From assembly GCA_949987565.1 (NCBI GenBank), contig OX465104.1:14735789-14799788 (forward strand): a stretch of DNA of 64,000 nucleotides, written 5' to 3'. Positions 1 to 12,000 of this stretch are shown in pieces; the stretch's first letter is position 1, and every line of letters starts with the position of its first letter. The translations under genes were made by a program, and so were the position numbers. This stretch comes from Luidia sarsii. Taxonomy: Eukaryota > Echinodermata > Asteroidea > Paxillosida > Luidiidae. The notes below the pieces were generated by a model. It saw only the letters and a program-made list of their open reading frames with translations. It was not told the origin of the DNA and made no database searches.

Positions 1-712
1 ACAGCTAAACCATTAGGTACGTGGGTCGCGTCAACATCTAGCTGTTCTATAATGGCCTCGTAAGTCGTGTCTCTCGCAGCAGGTTTCACGGAACATTCCA
101 TCATGAAGAGAGAGTTGGCGGGGATTAGGATGGGCTTGGAACCCACTGTTCGGACTTTACCTGCAACATCTGGCTGATGTACAGTGCCACCTCGCACTTC
201 CTCGTAGAGAGCAAGTACATGTGCCCATTCAGGTCCATCACTCCGACTGTTCAGCATCTTCAGGTAGTCTTGTCCTCTAGCATCTTGCCGTAACCTCTCT
301 CGGACATCCCTGAAGATGTTTGACCCAATCACTCCAGGTACTCTCTTCTTCCTCTCTGCAATTGATGTGCCCGTGGGGTCCTTAACTACCAGGAACCCCA
401 TGTTGACGAAAGAGTGGCCCAGCGCTGTTAGTGGCAATTCAACAAAGCCGAGGTAGGGAACAGCCAGACCTTGAGCACCGGATATGCTGATGAACGCAGT
501 CACATCTACTAAATCTGTCTCAGGAAAATGCTCTCTGAAGAAAGATTCAGTAATCGTTGAAACTTGCGCTCCCGTGTCAAGTAGACAACGCACCTCTGAT
601 GCACCAAGCTGGATGACAGATTCTGGACACTGCCCTACCGCTCTCCTGTAGATTGAGCCGCCGTTAACTGGTTCTTGTGGGCCTGCCGTGTGGCTCTCAA
701 TGACAGGCCGGT
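1..712 (-). CDS. Ty3/Gypsy-type retrotransposon pol, aspartic protease region (partial, off left edge)
   Basis: Read leftward after the gag stop, this stretch encodes a retropepsin-like protease. A hydrophobic strand runs into L-L-D-T-G-A (minus strand, near 590-570), the catalytic DTGA motif of aspartic proteases, followed by QVSTITESFF and further beta-strand-like sequence such as PYLGFVELPL. It lies in a different frame from gag and lacks its own early ATG, which suits a gag-pol frameshift or readthrough product. Reverse transcriptase and integrase would lie to the left, outside the window. Copy intactness cannot be judged from this piece. Confidence 0.75.
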
Positions 713-1741
713 CTAGTTTAACTGAGGGCCAGGCTGCTGGGGGGTGAACTGCTGTATCGGGGACTGCTGGGGGACGCCATGTCGTACTGGGGACTGCTGG
801 GTGTCCCTGGTACTCTGACTCATTCCTCCAGGCGGCATGGATGACGGAGGATTGGGGCAGTCTCGCTTGAGATGACCCGTGGACTGGCAATTGTAGCAGC
901 GTCTGGGACCTTGACTCCAACGTCGAGCAGGTCGCTGCATCGCCTGTAGGAGTGCCTCAATCTGCTGCTGCTGCTGCTGCAGCTGTTCACCCTGCTTCTC
1001 AAGAAGAGCCTTTATGCCTTGTGCCCCGTCTTCTGCCTTGACCTCCTGTACAACTACCGCTTTCTGGGTTTTGACACGGCTGGTGCCGAGCCACTCGATG
1101 GCACGGTCTCTAGCATCAAAGAAACTCAGCTCTGGCGAATCAATGTTCATGCGGCGCAGCTCTCTCTGTAGGCCCTCGTCATGAACTGCCTCGGCAAACC
1201 GTCCCTTCAGCGTTTGGTCTCTCGTGGCATTGAAGGAGACATCCAGGCGAGCCATGGAATTAAACAATTCCATGAGCGCAAGGGAGAAGCTCAGTAGATC
1301 TTCTCCTTGGCCTTGGCGGAAGGAGAAAAACTTCTGCTGGATCTGGGGGAGTGTCTCGCCATCACCAAAGACCTTGAGCAGTACGCGGAAGATGTCGTCT
1401 GGAGCCTTCACAGCGTCACCTCTGCCAAGGATCTCTTGCCTGGCTCTGCCAGCAAGATGGTCGATGATGAACGCTGCACCGTCATTCCCTCTGATCTGTC
1501 GGGCAGTCAACTGACCTTTGACGTCACTGACCCACTCCTGGACGGATGGATCACCAGATTTCTCAGGCTTCCCCCTGAAGCGGTCCAGTCGTCTGCCTGC
1601 TGCTATGTAGACCTGCTGCATTGGTGGGGTAGTAGAGCTGACACCTGCTGCGCTTGTGGCCTTCTCCCGCTCCTCCTTCTCGGCCTGGAGAGCAGCCTTC
1701 ATCGCCTCAAGCTCCGCCCGCAGTTGCTCCATCCCCTCCAT
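713..1741 (-). CDS. Ty3/Gypsy-type retrotransposon Gag polyprotein
   Basis: Open frame of 342 codons. The N-terminal ~45 residues are acidic/basic and coiled-coil-like (ELEAMKAALQAEKEERE). Next comes a retrotransposon gag capsid-like region with W-V-x-D-V-K near residue 70 and QGQGEDLLSFSLALMELF near 145, then a glutamine-rich stretch near 255-270. A CCHC zinc knuckle (CYNCQSTGHLKRDC) lies near 285-298, followed by a Pro/Gln-rich tail. A single CCHC knuckle downstream of a gag capsid domain is typical of Gypsy elements. The frame is uninterrupted, so this copy may be young. It lies on the same strand as the host gene. Confidence 0.85.
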   Translation of the reverse strand: MEGMEQLRAELEAMKAALQAEKEEREKATSAAGVSSTTPPMQQVYIAAGRRLDRFRGKPEKSGDPSVQEWVSDVKGQLTARQIRGNDGAAFIIDHLAGRARQEILGRGDAVKAPDDIFRVLLKVFGDGETLPQIQQKFFSFRQGQGEDLLSFSLALMELFNSMARLDVSFNATRDQTLKGRFAEAVHDEGLQRELRRMNIDSPELSFFDARDRAIEWLGTSRVKTQKAVVVQEVKAEDGAQGIKALLEKQGEQLQQQQQQIEALLQAMQRPARRWSQGPRRCYNCQSTGHLKRDCPNPPSSMPPGGMSQSTRDTQQSPVRHGVPQQSPIQQFTPQQPGPQLN

Positions 1742-1874
1742 CCTCGACCAATGTAGCTGCTCGTCTCAGGTCAGTTGTCTGCTGTTAGCTGCAGCTCATC
1801 AGGGTCGATCAGGGCCGGTTGTCTACTGATGATCGTGCCTCATCCTCGACTAGGGGCAGATGCAGTTTTGTACA

Positions 1875-1894
1875 CCATCCTGTCTACGACGCCA
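1875..1894 (-). other. Probable retrotransposon primer-binding site
   Basis: On the minus strand the sequence opens with TGG and reads TGGCGTCGTAGACAGGATGG. It begins two bases after a LTR-like end in CTGTCACA. A TGG start next to a 5' LTR is the hallmark of a site complementary to the CCA end of a tRNA primer. The position, upstream of gag on the minus strand, is as expected. Which tRNA is used was not determined. Confidence 0.6.
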
Positions 1895-1896
1895 AA

Positions 1897-2650
1897 TGTG
1901 ACAGGTAGAAATGTAGCCGACAAGGATGGTGTACATTCAACTGACTGTGGTTCGTTTAATGGCAACGCATAGCTAAACAAACAAAAAAAAGCCCCTAGCC
2001 TAGAGGAAATTGAAGTGTCATGAGGTGCGTGTAGTAGTTGAAACTTGCTGGTCGATGAACTGTAGTGGACTCTGGTTGTGTGCTGAATGAATGACCTAAT
2101 GGCTGTGTGCTACTACTAAGCAGGATACACTGGCTAGCGAGGGCGCTATACAAGGGCAATATGTAAATGAGCTGTCACACTGTAATGCCATGAGGGACCC
2201 GACTAGCGTCAGTATGGGTGGAAGTGAAGAGCACTGCCGCCGTAGACATACATTTAACCTATAGATGGTCAACGTTTATTAGAAACAACATCAGGATACT
2301 GTAATGCCATGAGAGACCCGACTAGCGTCAGTATGGGTGGAAGTGAAGAGCACTGCCGCCATAGACATATATTTAACCTATAGATGGTCAGCATCTATTA
2401 GAAACAACGTCAGGATACTGTAATGTCATGGGGGACCCAGCTAGCATCAGTATGGGCAGAAGTCAGTAAAGAGCACTGCCACCATATAGACATATATAAC
2501 CTACAGAGGTCAGCATCTACATGTATTTGAAACAAGGTCAAGATACCGTAATGCCATGGCGGACCCAACTACTGTCAAAGTATTGGCAGAAGTAAAAAGT
2601 ACTGCCACATGTTTGTATGGTGTGACAGTGGTTCCATGATGCTATGTGGC
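1897..2650 (-). mobile_element. Probable 5' LTR of the Gypsy element (outer boundary unknown)
   Basis: The plus-strand sequence starting TGTGACAG at 1897 would be the inner LTR edge (LTR ending in CA on the minus strand). No protein is encoded up to the host exon at 2884. The outer edge cannot be fixed because the 3' LTR and the partner target duplication lie outside the window. A four-copy tandem repeat (2180-2590) may be LTR U3 or neighbouring intron. Confidence 0.4.
2180..2590. repeat. Tandem repeat, ~119-129 bp unit, about 3.5 copies
   Basis: Units begin with TGTAATGCCATG at about 2180, 2299 and 2418 (third copy TGTAATGTCATG) and CGTAATGCCATG near 2547. Each carries GACCC-GACTAGCGTCAGTATGGG and GAGCACTGCC blocks. 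Divergence rises towards the right. Confidence 0.85.
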
Positions 2651-2883
2651 AACGCTGACCCATGAACAGTACGTGTTTTTTCTATATACTATACATATGC
2701 ATGATGATGGCACTCCGTTTTACTTCTGCCCATATTTTTTGTTTTAAAAAATCCTCCGTGGCATTACAGTCTATCTGGCGCCCACTTTTGTACGTCTATA
2801 GGTTCTATATGTTTATGGGTATCATCTATGCAAACAACAAGAACGGACGATATTGAGATTGGGATGGGCGTCTCATAACATAC

Positions 2884-3054
2884 CTCCAAGTTCTCCGAAG
2901 GTCACCGGAGAGGAGATGGTGACCCCCTGACCCTTCTGCATGACTGCCGCGGCGTAGAGGTCATCCAGGTTGACCCCGTTGACCCCTTGGGACACGTTCA
3001 GCCTGGAGGTGCTAACGTCCGCATTCACGACGGCAATCTCAACCGAGATGTACC
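2884..3054 (-). CDS. EAR-protein gene, exon 18 (repeat region)
   Basis: 171 bp, phase 1-1. Acceptor TTTCAG|GG, donor G|GTATGT. Encodes NADVSTSRLNVSQGVNGVNL, then DDLYAAAVM and VTFGELGG, the same module pattern as the preceding exons. It is the last exon traceable before the retrotransposon. Confidence 0.7.
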
Positions 3055-6000
3055 CTGAAACGATGCATATCATAGCTGATTGTATTCGCTATTCAACACT
3101 ATCACTGCTGTGCTTGTTACACTGCTATCCTTGCACAGCAAAAGGGAAACCATCCTTAAAATGATTCAGATGTACATATGCTACCCAACGCATGTAGTTT
3201 CATTGTGCACAGTATGAGCCAAGGAGGGCAGCAAACCATTGCACTATCACTATGAACATCTAGGCCTGAAAATGTCATTTCGCCGTGAAACTAAAAAGTC
3301 ACTGTGATTTCAAGGTACATTTTAAGTGAATTCACCATGAAAATAATCGCCTGTCTGACCTGATGAGGACATCTTCAGGTCACTAAAGAGACTGTGAAAA
3401 AAATGTGAATATCTAGGGTGACAAGCTCCAGCCTTGAGGGATGGCTAATTCAATTAGCAGTAGGGACCACCAGCCCCCATAGAGGTACTGTATGGTGTCC
3501 TTGTAACTGTCACTCACAGATACATCTAAATTGCCTCTAGCCATTTACCACCAGGAATGTGGCCTTGGAGACCACTGGTGAAAACACCATGAATATGACT
3601 TGGCTAACTGTGTGCCATGAAATAGGGGTGAAAACAGTTTCTTTTCACGGCTAAATAACATTTCACCCCATTTTCACGGTTTAGATGTTCATAGTGATAT
3701 ATTAGCCCCAGAAATCTCGGGCATAGCACCGTAAGTAAGTGTATCTCAGGAATTCTTGGGGTTAGCAGAGGAAGTGTTGACACCATCTGGCAATTTTTGG
3801 AGTCACCAAGTTAGCCCCGGCGCAAGCTATTGTTAAAGTCAAGCCTTTAGAAATGATTAAACTATGCGGATTGACATTCTGCATTTTCAAAATAAAAAGA
3901 AAAGGAACCTGACTTTCGATTTGTACAATCTAAAAAAAAAAAAAAAATGGCTAGATCAGGATTCTGCTTTTGATTGTCCATCTATTATCACACTCATCAC
4001 ATTATGCCAGAAGATAAACCTTGAGGGAGGAAATAACGGCTACGGGTCATGGTTAACATGAGCCCTAGCAACAGATGAACAACCCCTGAACAGATCATGT
4101 GACAGTAACAAACCCCTGAACAGATCCTACTGTATGACAGTAACAAACCCCTGAACAGATCCTGTGACAGTAACAATCCCCTGAACAGATCCTGTGACAG
4201 TAACAAACCCCTGAACAGATCCTACTGTATGACAGTAACAAACCCCTGAACAGATCCTGTGACAGTAACAATCCCCTGAACAGATCCTGTGACAGTAACA
4301 AACCCCTGAACAAATTCTATGACAGTAACAATCCCCTGAACAGATCATGTGACAGTGACAAACCCCTGAAGTCTGAACAGATCCTGTGACAGTAACAAAC
4401 CCCTGAACAGATCCTGTGACAGTAACAATCCCCTGAACAGATCCTGTGACAGTAACAAACCCCTGAACAGATCCTATGACAGTAACAATCCCCTGAACAG
4501 ATCATGTGACAGTAACAAACCCCTGAACAAATCCTATGACAGTAACAAACCCCTGAACAGATCCTGTGACAGTAACAAACCCCTGAACAGATCCTATGAC
4601 AGTAACAAACCCCTGAACAGATCCTGTGACAGTAACAAACCCCTGAACAGATCATGTGACAGTAACAAACCCCTGAACAGATCCTATGACAGTAACAAAC
4701 CCCTGAACAGATCCTGTGACAGTAACAATCCCCTGAACAGATCCTATGACAGTAACAAACCCCTGAACAGATCCTGTGACAGTAACAAACCCCTGAACAG
4801 ATCCTGTGACAGTAACAATCCCCTGAACAGATCCTGTGACAGTGACAAATCCCTGAACAGATCCAGTGACAGTAACAAACCCCTGAACAGATCCCGTGAC
4901 AGTAGCAACCCCCTGAACAGATCCTGTGACAGTGACAAACCCCTGAACAGATCCTATGACAGTAACAATCCCCTGAACAGATCCTGTGACAGTGACAAAC
5001 CCCTGAACAGATCCTGTGACAGTAACAACCCCCTGAACAGATCCTGTGACAGTAACAATCCCCTGAACAGATCCTGTGACAGTGACAAACCCCTGAACAG
5101 ATCCAGTGACAGTAACAAACCCCTGAACAGATCATGTGACAGTGACAAACCCCTGAACAGATCCTGTGACAGTGACAAACCCCTGAACAGATCCTGTGAC
5201 AGTAACAATCCCCTGAACAGATCCTGTGACAGTGACAAACCCCTGAACAGATCCCGTGACAGTGACAAACCCCTGAACAGATCCTGTGACAGTAACAATC
5301 CCCTGAACAGATCCTGTGACAGTGACAAACCCCTGAACAGATCCAGTGACAGTAACAAACCCCTGAACAGATCATGTGACAGTGACAAACCCCTGAACAG
5401 ATCCCGTGACAGTGACAAACCCCTGAACAGATCCTGTGACAGTAACAATCCCCTGAACAGATCCTGTGACAGCGACAAACCCCTGAACAGATCAGTGACA
5501 GTAACAAACCCCTGAACAGATCCTGTGACAGTGACAAACCCCTGAACAGATCCCTTGACAGTAACAACCCCCTGAACAGATCCTGTGACAGTAACAATGA
5601 GACCTGAACAGATCCTGTGACAGTGACAAACCCCTGAACAGATTCTATAACAGTAACAAACCCCTGAACAGATCAGTGACAGTAACAAACCCCTGAACAG
5701 ATCCTGTGACAGTAACAATGAGACCTGAACAGATCCCGTGACAGTAACAACCCCCTGAACAGATCCTGTGACAGTAACAATGAGACCTGAACAGATCCTG
5801 TGACAGTGACAAACCCCTGAACAGATCCTATGACAGTAACAATCCCCTGAACAGATCCTGTGACAGTAACAAACCCCTGAACAGATCCTGTGACAGTGAC
5901 AAACCCCTGAACAGATCCTGTGACAGTGACAAACCCCTGAACAGATCCTGTGACAGTAACAACCCCCTGAACAGATCCTGTGACAGTAACAATCCCCTGA

Positions 6001-9000
6001 ACAGATCCTGTGACAGTGACAAACCCCTGAACAGATTCTATAACAGTAACAAGATGTGACATTACCCTGGACAGTCTGAGTGCCGCTGAGTGTGACCGCA
6101 TCCTGGGAGATGTCCAAGCCGTTCACTCTGCCATCAATGTTCAGGTTGCCTCGTACGGTCACATCCTCCTCAATCTTCACCTCCACACCAATCGTCTGAA
6201 CGGCATTCAGCTTCACAACCTGAATTGCAACAACAAATTTTGTTGATATTCAAACTCCATTTTTTTTGCGTGTGGGGACACAATAAACGCGATTATTAGT
6301 GGGATTTGAATCGCGATTCGGACTCCACTAAGAGTGAGATTTTTGCAAATAATAGCATTTATTTGCGACGCGATGTGTATGGGAATGCTCTGCTCAGATC
6401 GCACCTTTTTTTTTTAAGCCCACGATGGCATGGCATTTCCTGCCAGCAGCTTACTGCCAGGAAGTGCAGCACAGGGTTTGTTAATGCTCGTCAGTGAGTC
6501 CCGCCATTCACGCTTGCGCAGCGCGACCACATGCTAACCGCAATCGGCTCCCGTTTATTTGCGACGCGATTATTTGGCCTATGTGGACAAAAAAAAAAAA
6601 AAAGGTTTTGGATCGCAATTCAAATCGCGATTATTTTTCGTAGTGGGAACGGCCCTATAGATACAAATACTCCTTTCGACATCAAAAGTGTAATAGCCGC
6701 AATTAGTTTAAATGCGTAGTTCAGTCAGAACTGTACATGATGAATTGTGAGAAGCACCAACTGCAGGTTGCTTTTGGTGGATCTATCCAACATGGCAGCC
6801 ACCACAACAACAGCTACTCTGTCCGTGACTCACTTTCTCCACGCGGTAAAGATGCACCTTAACAATGCACTGGATATTACAACAATGAATGATCATTCAC
6901 GAGGAGAAATATATGTTGAGGGTCGTAACAGGACCTTTCCCGATTGGGCAGAATGAGAGTGTTTTGACTGAGAAATGTCTTTGAGAAAGGTCTCTGAGAA
7001 AGGTCTCTGAGAAAGGTCTTTGAGAAAGGTCTTTGAGAAGGTCTCTGAGAAAGGTCTTTGAGAAAGGTCTTTGAGAAGGTCTCTGAGAAAGGTCTTTGAG
7101 AAAGGTCTTTGAGAAAGGTCTTTGAGAAAGGTCTTTGAGAAAAGGTCTTTGAGAAAGGTCTTTGGGACAGGTCTTTGGGACAGGTCTTTGGGACAGGTCT
7201 TTGAGAGAGGGCTCTGAGAAAGGTCTCTGAGAAAGGTCTCTGAGAAAGGTCTCTGAGAAAGGTCTCTGAGAAATGTCTCTGAGAAAGGTCTTTGAGAAAG
7301 GTCTTTGAGAAAGGTCTTTGAGAAAGGTCTTTGAGAAAGGTCTCTGAGAAAGGTCTCTGAGAAAGGTCTTTGAGAAAGGTCTTTGAGAAAGGTCTTTGAG
7401 AAAGGTCTCTGAGAAAGGTCTTTGAGAAAGGTCTTTGGGACAGGTCTTTGGGACAGGTCTTTGAGAAAGGTCTCTGAGAAAGGTCTCTGAGAAAGGTCTC
7501 TGAGAAAGGTCTCTGAGAAAGGTCTCTGAGAAAGGTCTCTGAGAAAGGTCTCTGAGAAAGGTCTTTGAGAAAGGTCTTTGAGAAGGGTCTCTGAGAAAGG
7601 TCTCTGAGAAAGGTCTTTGAGAAAGGTATCTCAGAAAGGTCTTTGAGAAAGGTCTTTGAGAAAGGTCTTTGAGAAAGGTATCTGAGAAAGGTCTTTGAGA
7701 AGGGTCTTTGAGAAAGGTATCTGAGAAAGGTCTTTGAGAAAGGTCTTTGGGACAGGTCTTTGGGACAGGTCTTTGGGACAGGTCTTTGAGAGAGGGCTCT
7801 GAGAAAGGTCTCTGAGAAAGGTCTCTGAGAAAGGTCTCTGAGAAAGGTCTCTGAGAAAGGTCTCTGAGAAAGGTCTCTGAGAAAGGTCTTTGAGAAAGGT
7901 CTTTGAGAAAGGTCTTTGAGAAAGGTCTCTGAGAAAGGTCTTTGAGAAAGGTCTTTGAGAAAGGTCTTTGAGAAAGGTCTTTGAGAAAGGTCTTTGAGAA
8001 AGGTCTTTGAGAAAGGTCTCTGAGAAAGGTCTCTGAGAAAGGTCTTTGGGACAGGTCTTTGGGACAGGTCTTTGAGAAAGGTCTCTGAGAAAGATCTCTG
8101 AGAAAGGTCTCTGAGAAAGGTCTCTGAGAAAGGTCTCTGAGAAAGGTCTCTGAGAAAGGTCTCTGAGAAAGGTCTTTGAGAAAGGTCTTTGAGAAAGGTC
8201 TTTGAGAAGGGTCTCTGAGAAAGGTCTTTCAGAAAGGTCTTTGAGAAAGGTATCTCAGAAAGGTCTTTGAGAAAGGTCTTTGAGAAAGGTCTCTGAGAAA
8301 GGTCTTTGAGAAAGGTATCTGAGAAAGGTCTTTGAGAAGGGTCTTTGAGAAAGGTATCTGAGAAAGGTCTTTGAGAAAGGTCTTTGAGAAAGGTCTCTGA
8401 GAAAGGTCTCTGAGAAAGGTCTCTGAGAAAGGTCTTTGAGAAGGGTCTTTGAGAAAGGTCTTGCTATGATTGAAACATTGGTCCATCTACGTTTTTGAGA
8501 TTTGGCTTTTGGTCATTTAAGTCAGTAAGCATTTTTTTGCGTGTAATTTTTTCCCTGAAAAAGCAAAACAGAATTTGCTTGGACCAGGATTTGGCCCTCA
8601 GGGTTAATGGTCCAGCCCTCTACCGCCTGAGCTTCAGACTCCTGTCTCACCGTTCTATTGAGTTTGGGCAAGTCCACTCCACTGATGTTGATGCCCGCAC
8701 CGAGCTCCAGATCTCCACCAATCTTGACCAGCTCCTTGAAAGTCTTGTGGCCTGTCATCAGGATGAGGTAATTATGTATAATACCTGGTAAGACTAGAAG
8801 GATAAGACTTAAGGCCATGCATGGAGGAAGTACTGATTCGTGACACCATGTAAAGGGTTGCTTTCTTGTGAGTGAATGTTGTTCTGAACCCTCTTGTTCT
8901 TTTCAGAATTACACTCGCTCACAAAAGACATGAAGTCTCCTGATGACAGGCAGAGTGCACACTGCCCAGAAAGCTGAGTTACCAGCTCTTTTCAGAGCCA

Positions 9001-12000
9001 CATGATCACTCCCGTCTCAAAAAGAGATGTGTTACATGTTTTTTTTTTCACAAAGTGACAAATCATTTCCGAACGTAACAATTGCATTAGGACACACCCC
9101 CAGATGTAAATCAGTGTCGGTTCATGTTGTTAGATCACATTACATAACCAATTAAAAAGACGGCTGAAAATTTGTTACAAGACATACTCCTAACTTTCAA
9201 AGTGCTACTTTCAAAGGGCATCTTTTTCTGGAGCATGGAAGGATTTGCTGGTCCGAGAAAATGTTGATGCATTGATGGGTTTTTTCTATGTGGAGGGCTC
9301 ATCACAGACCAGGGACCAACTTCATAAAACTGCGTGAAAACCTTCTAAGCAAGATACGTCTCCCCGGTTAAAATGAGATTGCCACCCAAATTTCACTTGA
9401 TGCTTGCTGCACTTGGCTTGTATTCTAATATCGGTTGCTTAGCATGAAATACAAGAGGAACATTGGCTGGTAACCTGATTCTTGTTGCTTAAGCGGCTCT
9501 ATAACATTTGCCCAAGACGGAAGGCAACTCACCTTCGATGGTGGAGACGCCGTCCAATTTGACAAGATCCTTCGACAGCTTGTAGCCATCAATGGTGTCA
9601 TTGACCAACACCAGGTCCTCCTGGATCACAAGCCGACCTCTGACCTCTGCCAGGAGGTCAATCACCTGGGGTCGGGTCAGGGACAGTATCTGCTGCTGGA
9701 GTAAAGTGAGGTTGACCCCACTGATGAGCTCGTCTACTGTGATATTGGCCCGCACTGATGATACAAGAGGAAAGGTTCAAACGATTTAGAAAATTGAGAC
9801 ATTTTGAACAATTTGGAAACAGGCCGAGAAAATTTGACAGACGCCGGAATCCTTGAACCTGATATCTTGTTGAATGCTTCTGACTAGCCCCCCCTCCCCC
9901 AGCCCGGCAAAGATTAGTTGACTATTTAGGAAGGCCGCCATCTAAGGCATGGGTAGCACGAGTGGTAAGCTAGACCAGCTGGTACATTAATAGAGTACTC
10001 GGGTTCAACTGGTCGGTACCAGTCCAAATCAAATTTTCTTTGCCATTTTTCAAATCGAAAAATATTTTACTGTTAAGTGAAAAGGCTTTTTCTGGAGCAT
10101 TTCGGGTTGCCATTGAAGTCATACTGGTATGAAAAAAAAAAAAATTTGGAGAAAATTATTATGTTTTCCCAGTGACACAGTGTCTCTGGTGACCCGTGGA
10201 ACAAAAGATATAAAGCAAGGACCTTGCAATATGCATAGACTAGGATTGGTTAATATAGCAGGCCCAAAGGTATTGAGACTAGTGATTGTTGAATTGCTTC
10301 AGACTGGCGTACCCAGCACGGCAAAGACTATAAGTTGACTATTTGGGAAGGCCACCATCCGTAAGGCTGGATAGCTCAGATGGGAGAGCGCTGGTACGTT
10401 AATCCAGCGCTAGAGGTCTCGGGTTCAAGTCCAGGTCCAGTCAAAGTTTTCTTTGCCAATTTTTCAATTTCTTCAGTCCAGTCAGTTTTTCCTATGTTTG
10501 TCGCAGCCCTCATGGAGCAATAACATGTTTTCATGCCTTCTGGGCAATCGTCAGTTGGGGTAGTGATATTGGCAGATCAGTTTGTCTCATTGCTGGTGGC
10601 AAGGAATGGGTTGGAGTGGCCGGACATACACAAACATTGTAGGCTCCTCATCAATAAGAACTGAACTCATGATCAAATCCATCACACTCCTGGTTTTTTT
10701 TTTTTTGGGGGGGGGGGTTCAAAAAAGAAATGGTCAAAGTACTGACGATACAATGCTAACTACATGACGGTTGAGAGGGCTTACCTTCTGCGTTATTTGT
10801 GAAGCGTTTGGGGCCACCAATGTCCTGTCGCGTCATGGATGATGTGCTGACCGTTCTGGATGGTAGCTCACTGATGTCGTACGTGGCAACCTGGACATTG
10901 GTCTGTGCTTCAATGTCACCATCGACGCCAATAGTCTGGGTGAAGCTCACCAGTTCTAGATATTGAGTGAAATCAATTGGGGGGAAAAGGGTTACACACA
11001 AATGGTGCAAACACTTTTTCTTGACTATAGCCGCGTTTCCACTGGACTTATTTTGGTCAAAGTAACCAAGACTATGGTTACTTTTCCCATTTAAAGTCCA
11101 GTGGAAACGGCCCAGTTAAATTTCCTCTCGGTTAATTCAACCGAGCCGAATGGTTACTTTTACCGGCCAACCTCTATCCAGTAAAAGTGTCCAAGTAAGT
11201 ATAACCGAGCCGATTAGTCCAGTGGAAACGCACCACTCGGTTAAACGCGACTCTGTAAAAAAAAACATCCGGCCTAAGATGTAACACGTACATGCACTGT
11301 GCACAGCATCTGCTTTGTATCGCGCGCTAAATGTACACATGTACACTGTGTATTCGGCTGACACTTGAGCTGTTATGAGCCGTTATATTGCCAGCTCGGT
11401 TACTTTAACCATCGTCTCGGTTAAATTTGACCGACTCAAAAGTCCAAGTGGGAACGACGGTCAAATTTGACCATTAGAAATTTAACCATCGTCTCGGTTA
11501 AATTTTAGTCCAGTGGAAATGCGGCTTTAGAAGACCAAATCTTAATGTACAAAAATTAAGAGCCCTAGGCCTAATACGGCTCTGCTTACTGTAAGTTTGG
11601 AAAACAAAAATTATTCACGGCCAATATCATTTCTCACTTCTGTAAGCAAAAAATGGTTTACCACACACGTGTGAATTGCAAAAGAAATCTTAGCGTTATC
11701 GTCCGCTAATTGCCACGTTTTCAAATAATTTTTTAGCAAAGGAGCACTGTTAGGAATTGTTAGGAGCACTGTTAGGTTCTGTCCGAATTTGTGGTCGCTG
11801 TTGAAAATTCTGCCATTTTCCTCTGTTGTTGCGTATGCAAAATCTCTTTTGAGCGCAGAAATTTCGCGCTAGCTCTTTAAGTGCCAAATCCTTGCTTGCC
11901 CGAACCACGGAATGAGTTCTGAACTTACAGCATCCCATAGAGCCATGAAATTGGGTCCTGCTGTTTTGATCCTAGCAGGACCTTTACGATTCTGCCGTTG

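Noticed and set aside
3360..3376. CTGATGAG at 3359 as a hammerhead core
   Set aside because: No stem II or GAAA partner at suitable spacing; it lies inside an unrelated MITE.
4083..6052. CRISPR array
   Set aside because: Direct tandem units without spacers, in a eukaryotic intron.
4317..6216. Open frames of ~420 residues (CSGVCYCHRI / LFRGLLLSQD repeats)
   Set aside because: They are translations of the 30-bp intronic satellite. All frames are open because the unit length is a multiple of three.
10369..10440. Functional tRNA gene
   Set aside because: A and B boxes and an anticodon-like loop are present, but the acceptor stem is poor and about ten diverged copies share the same non-tRNA flanks, so it is a SINE head.
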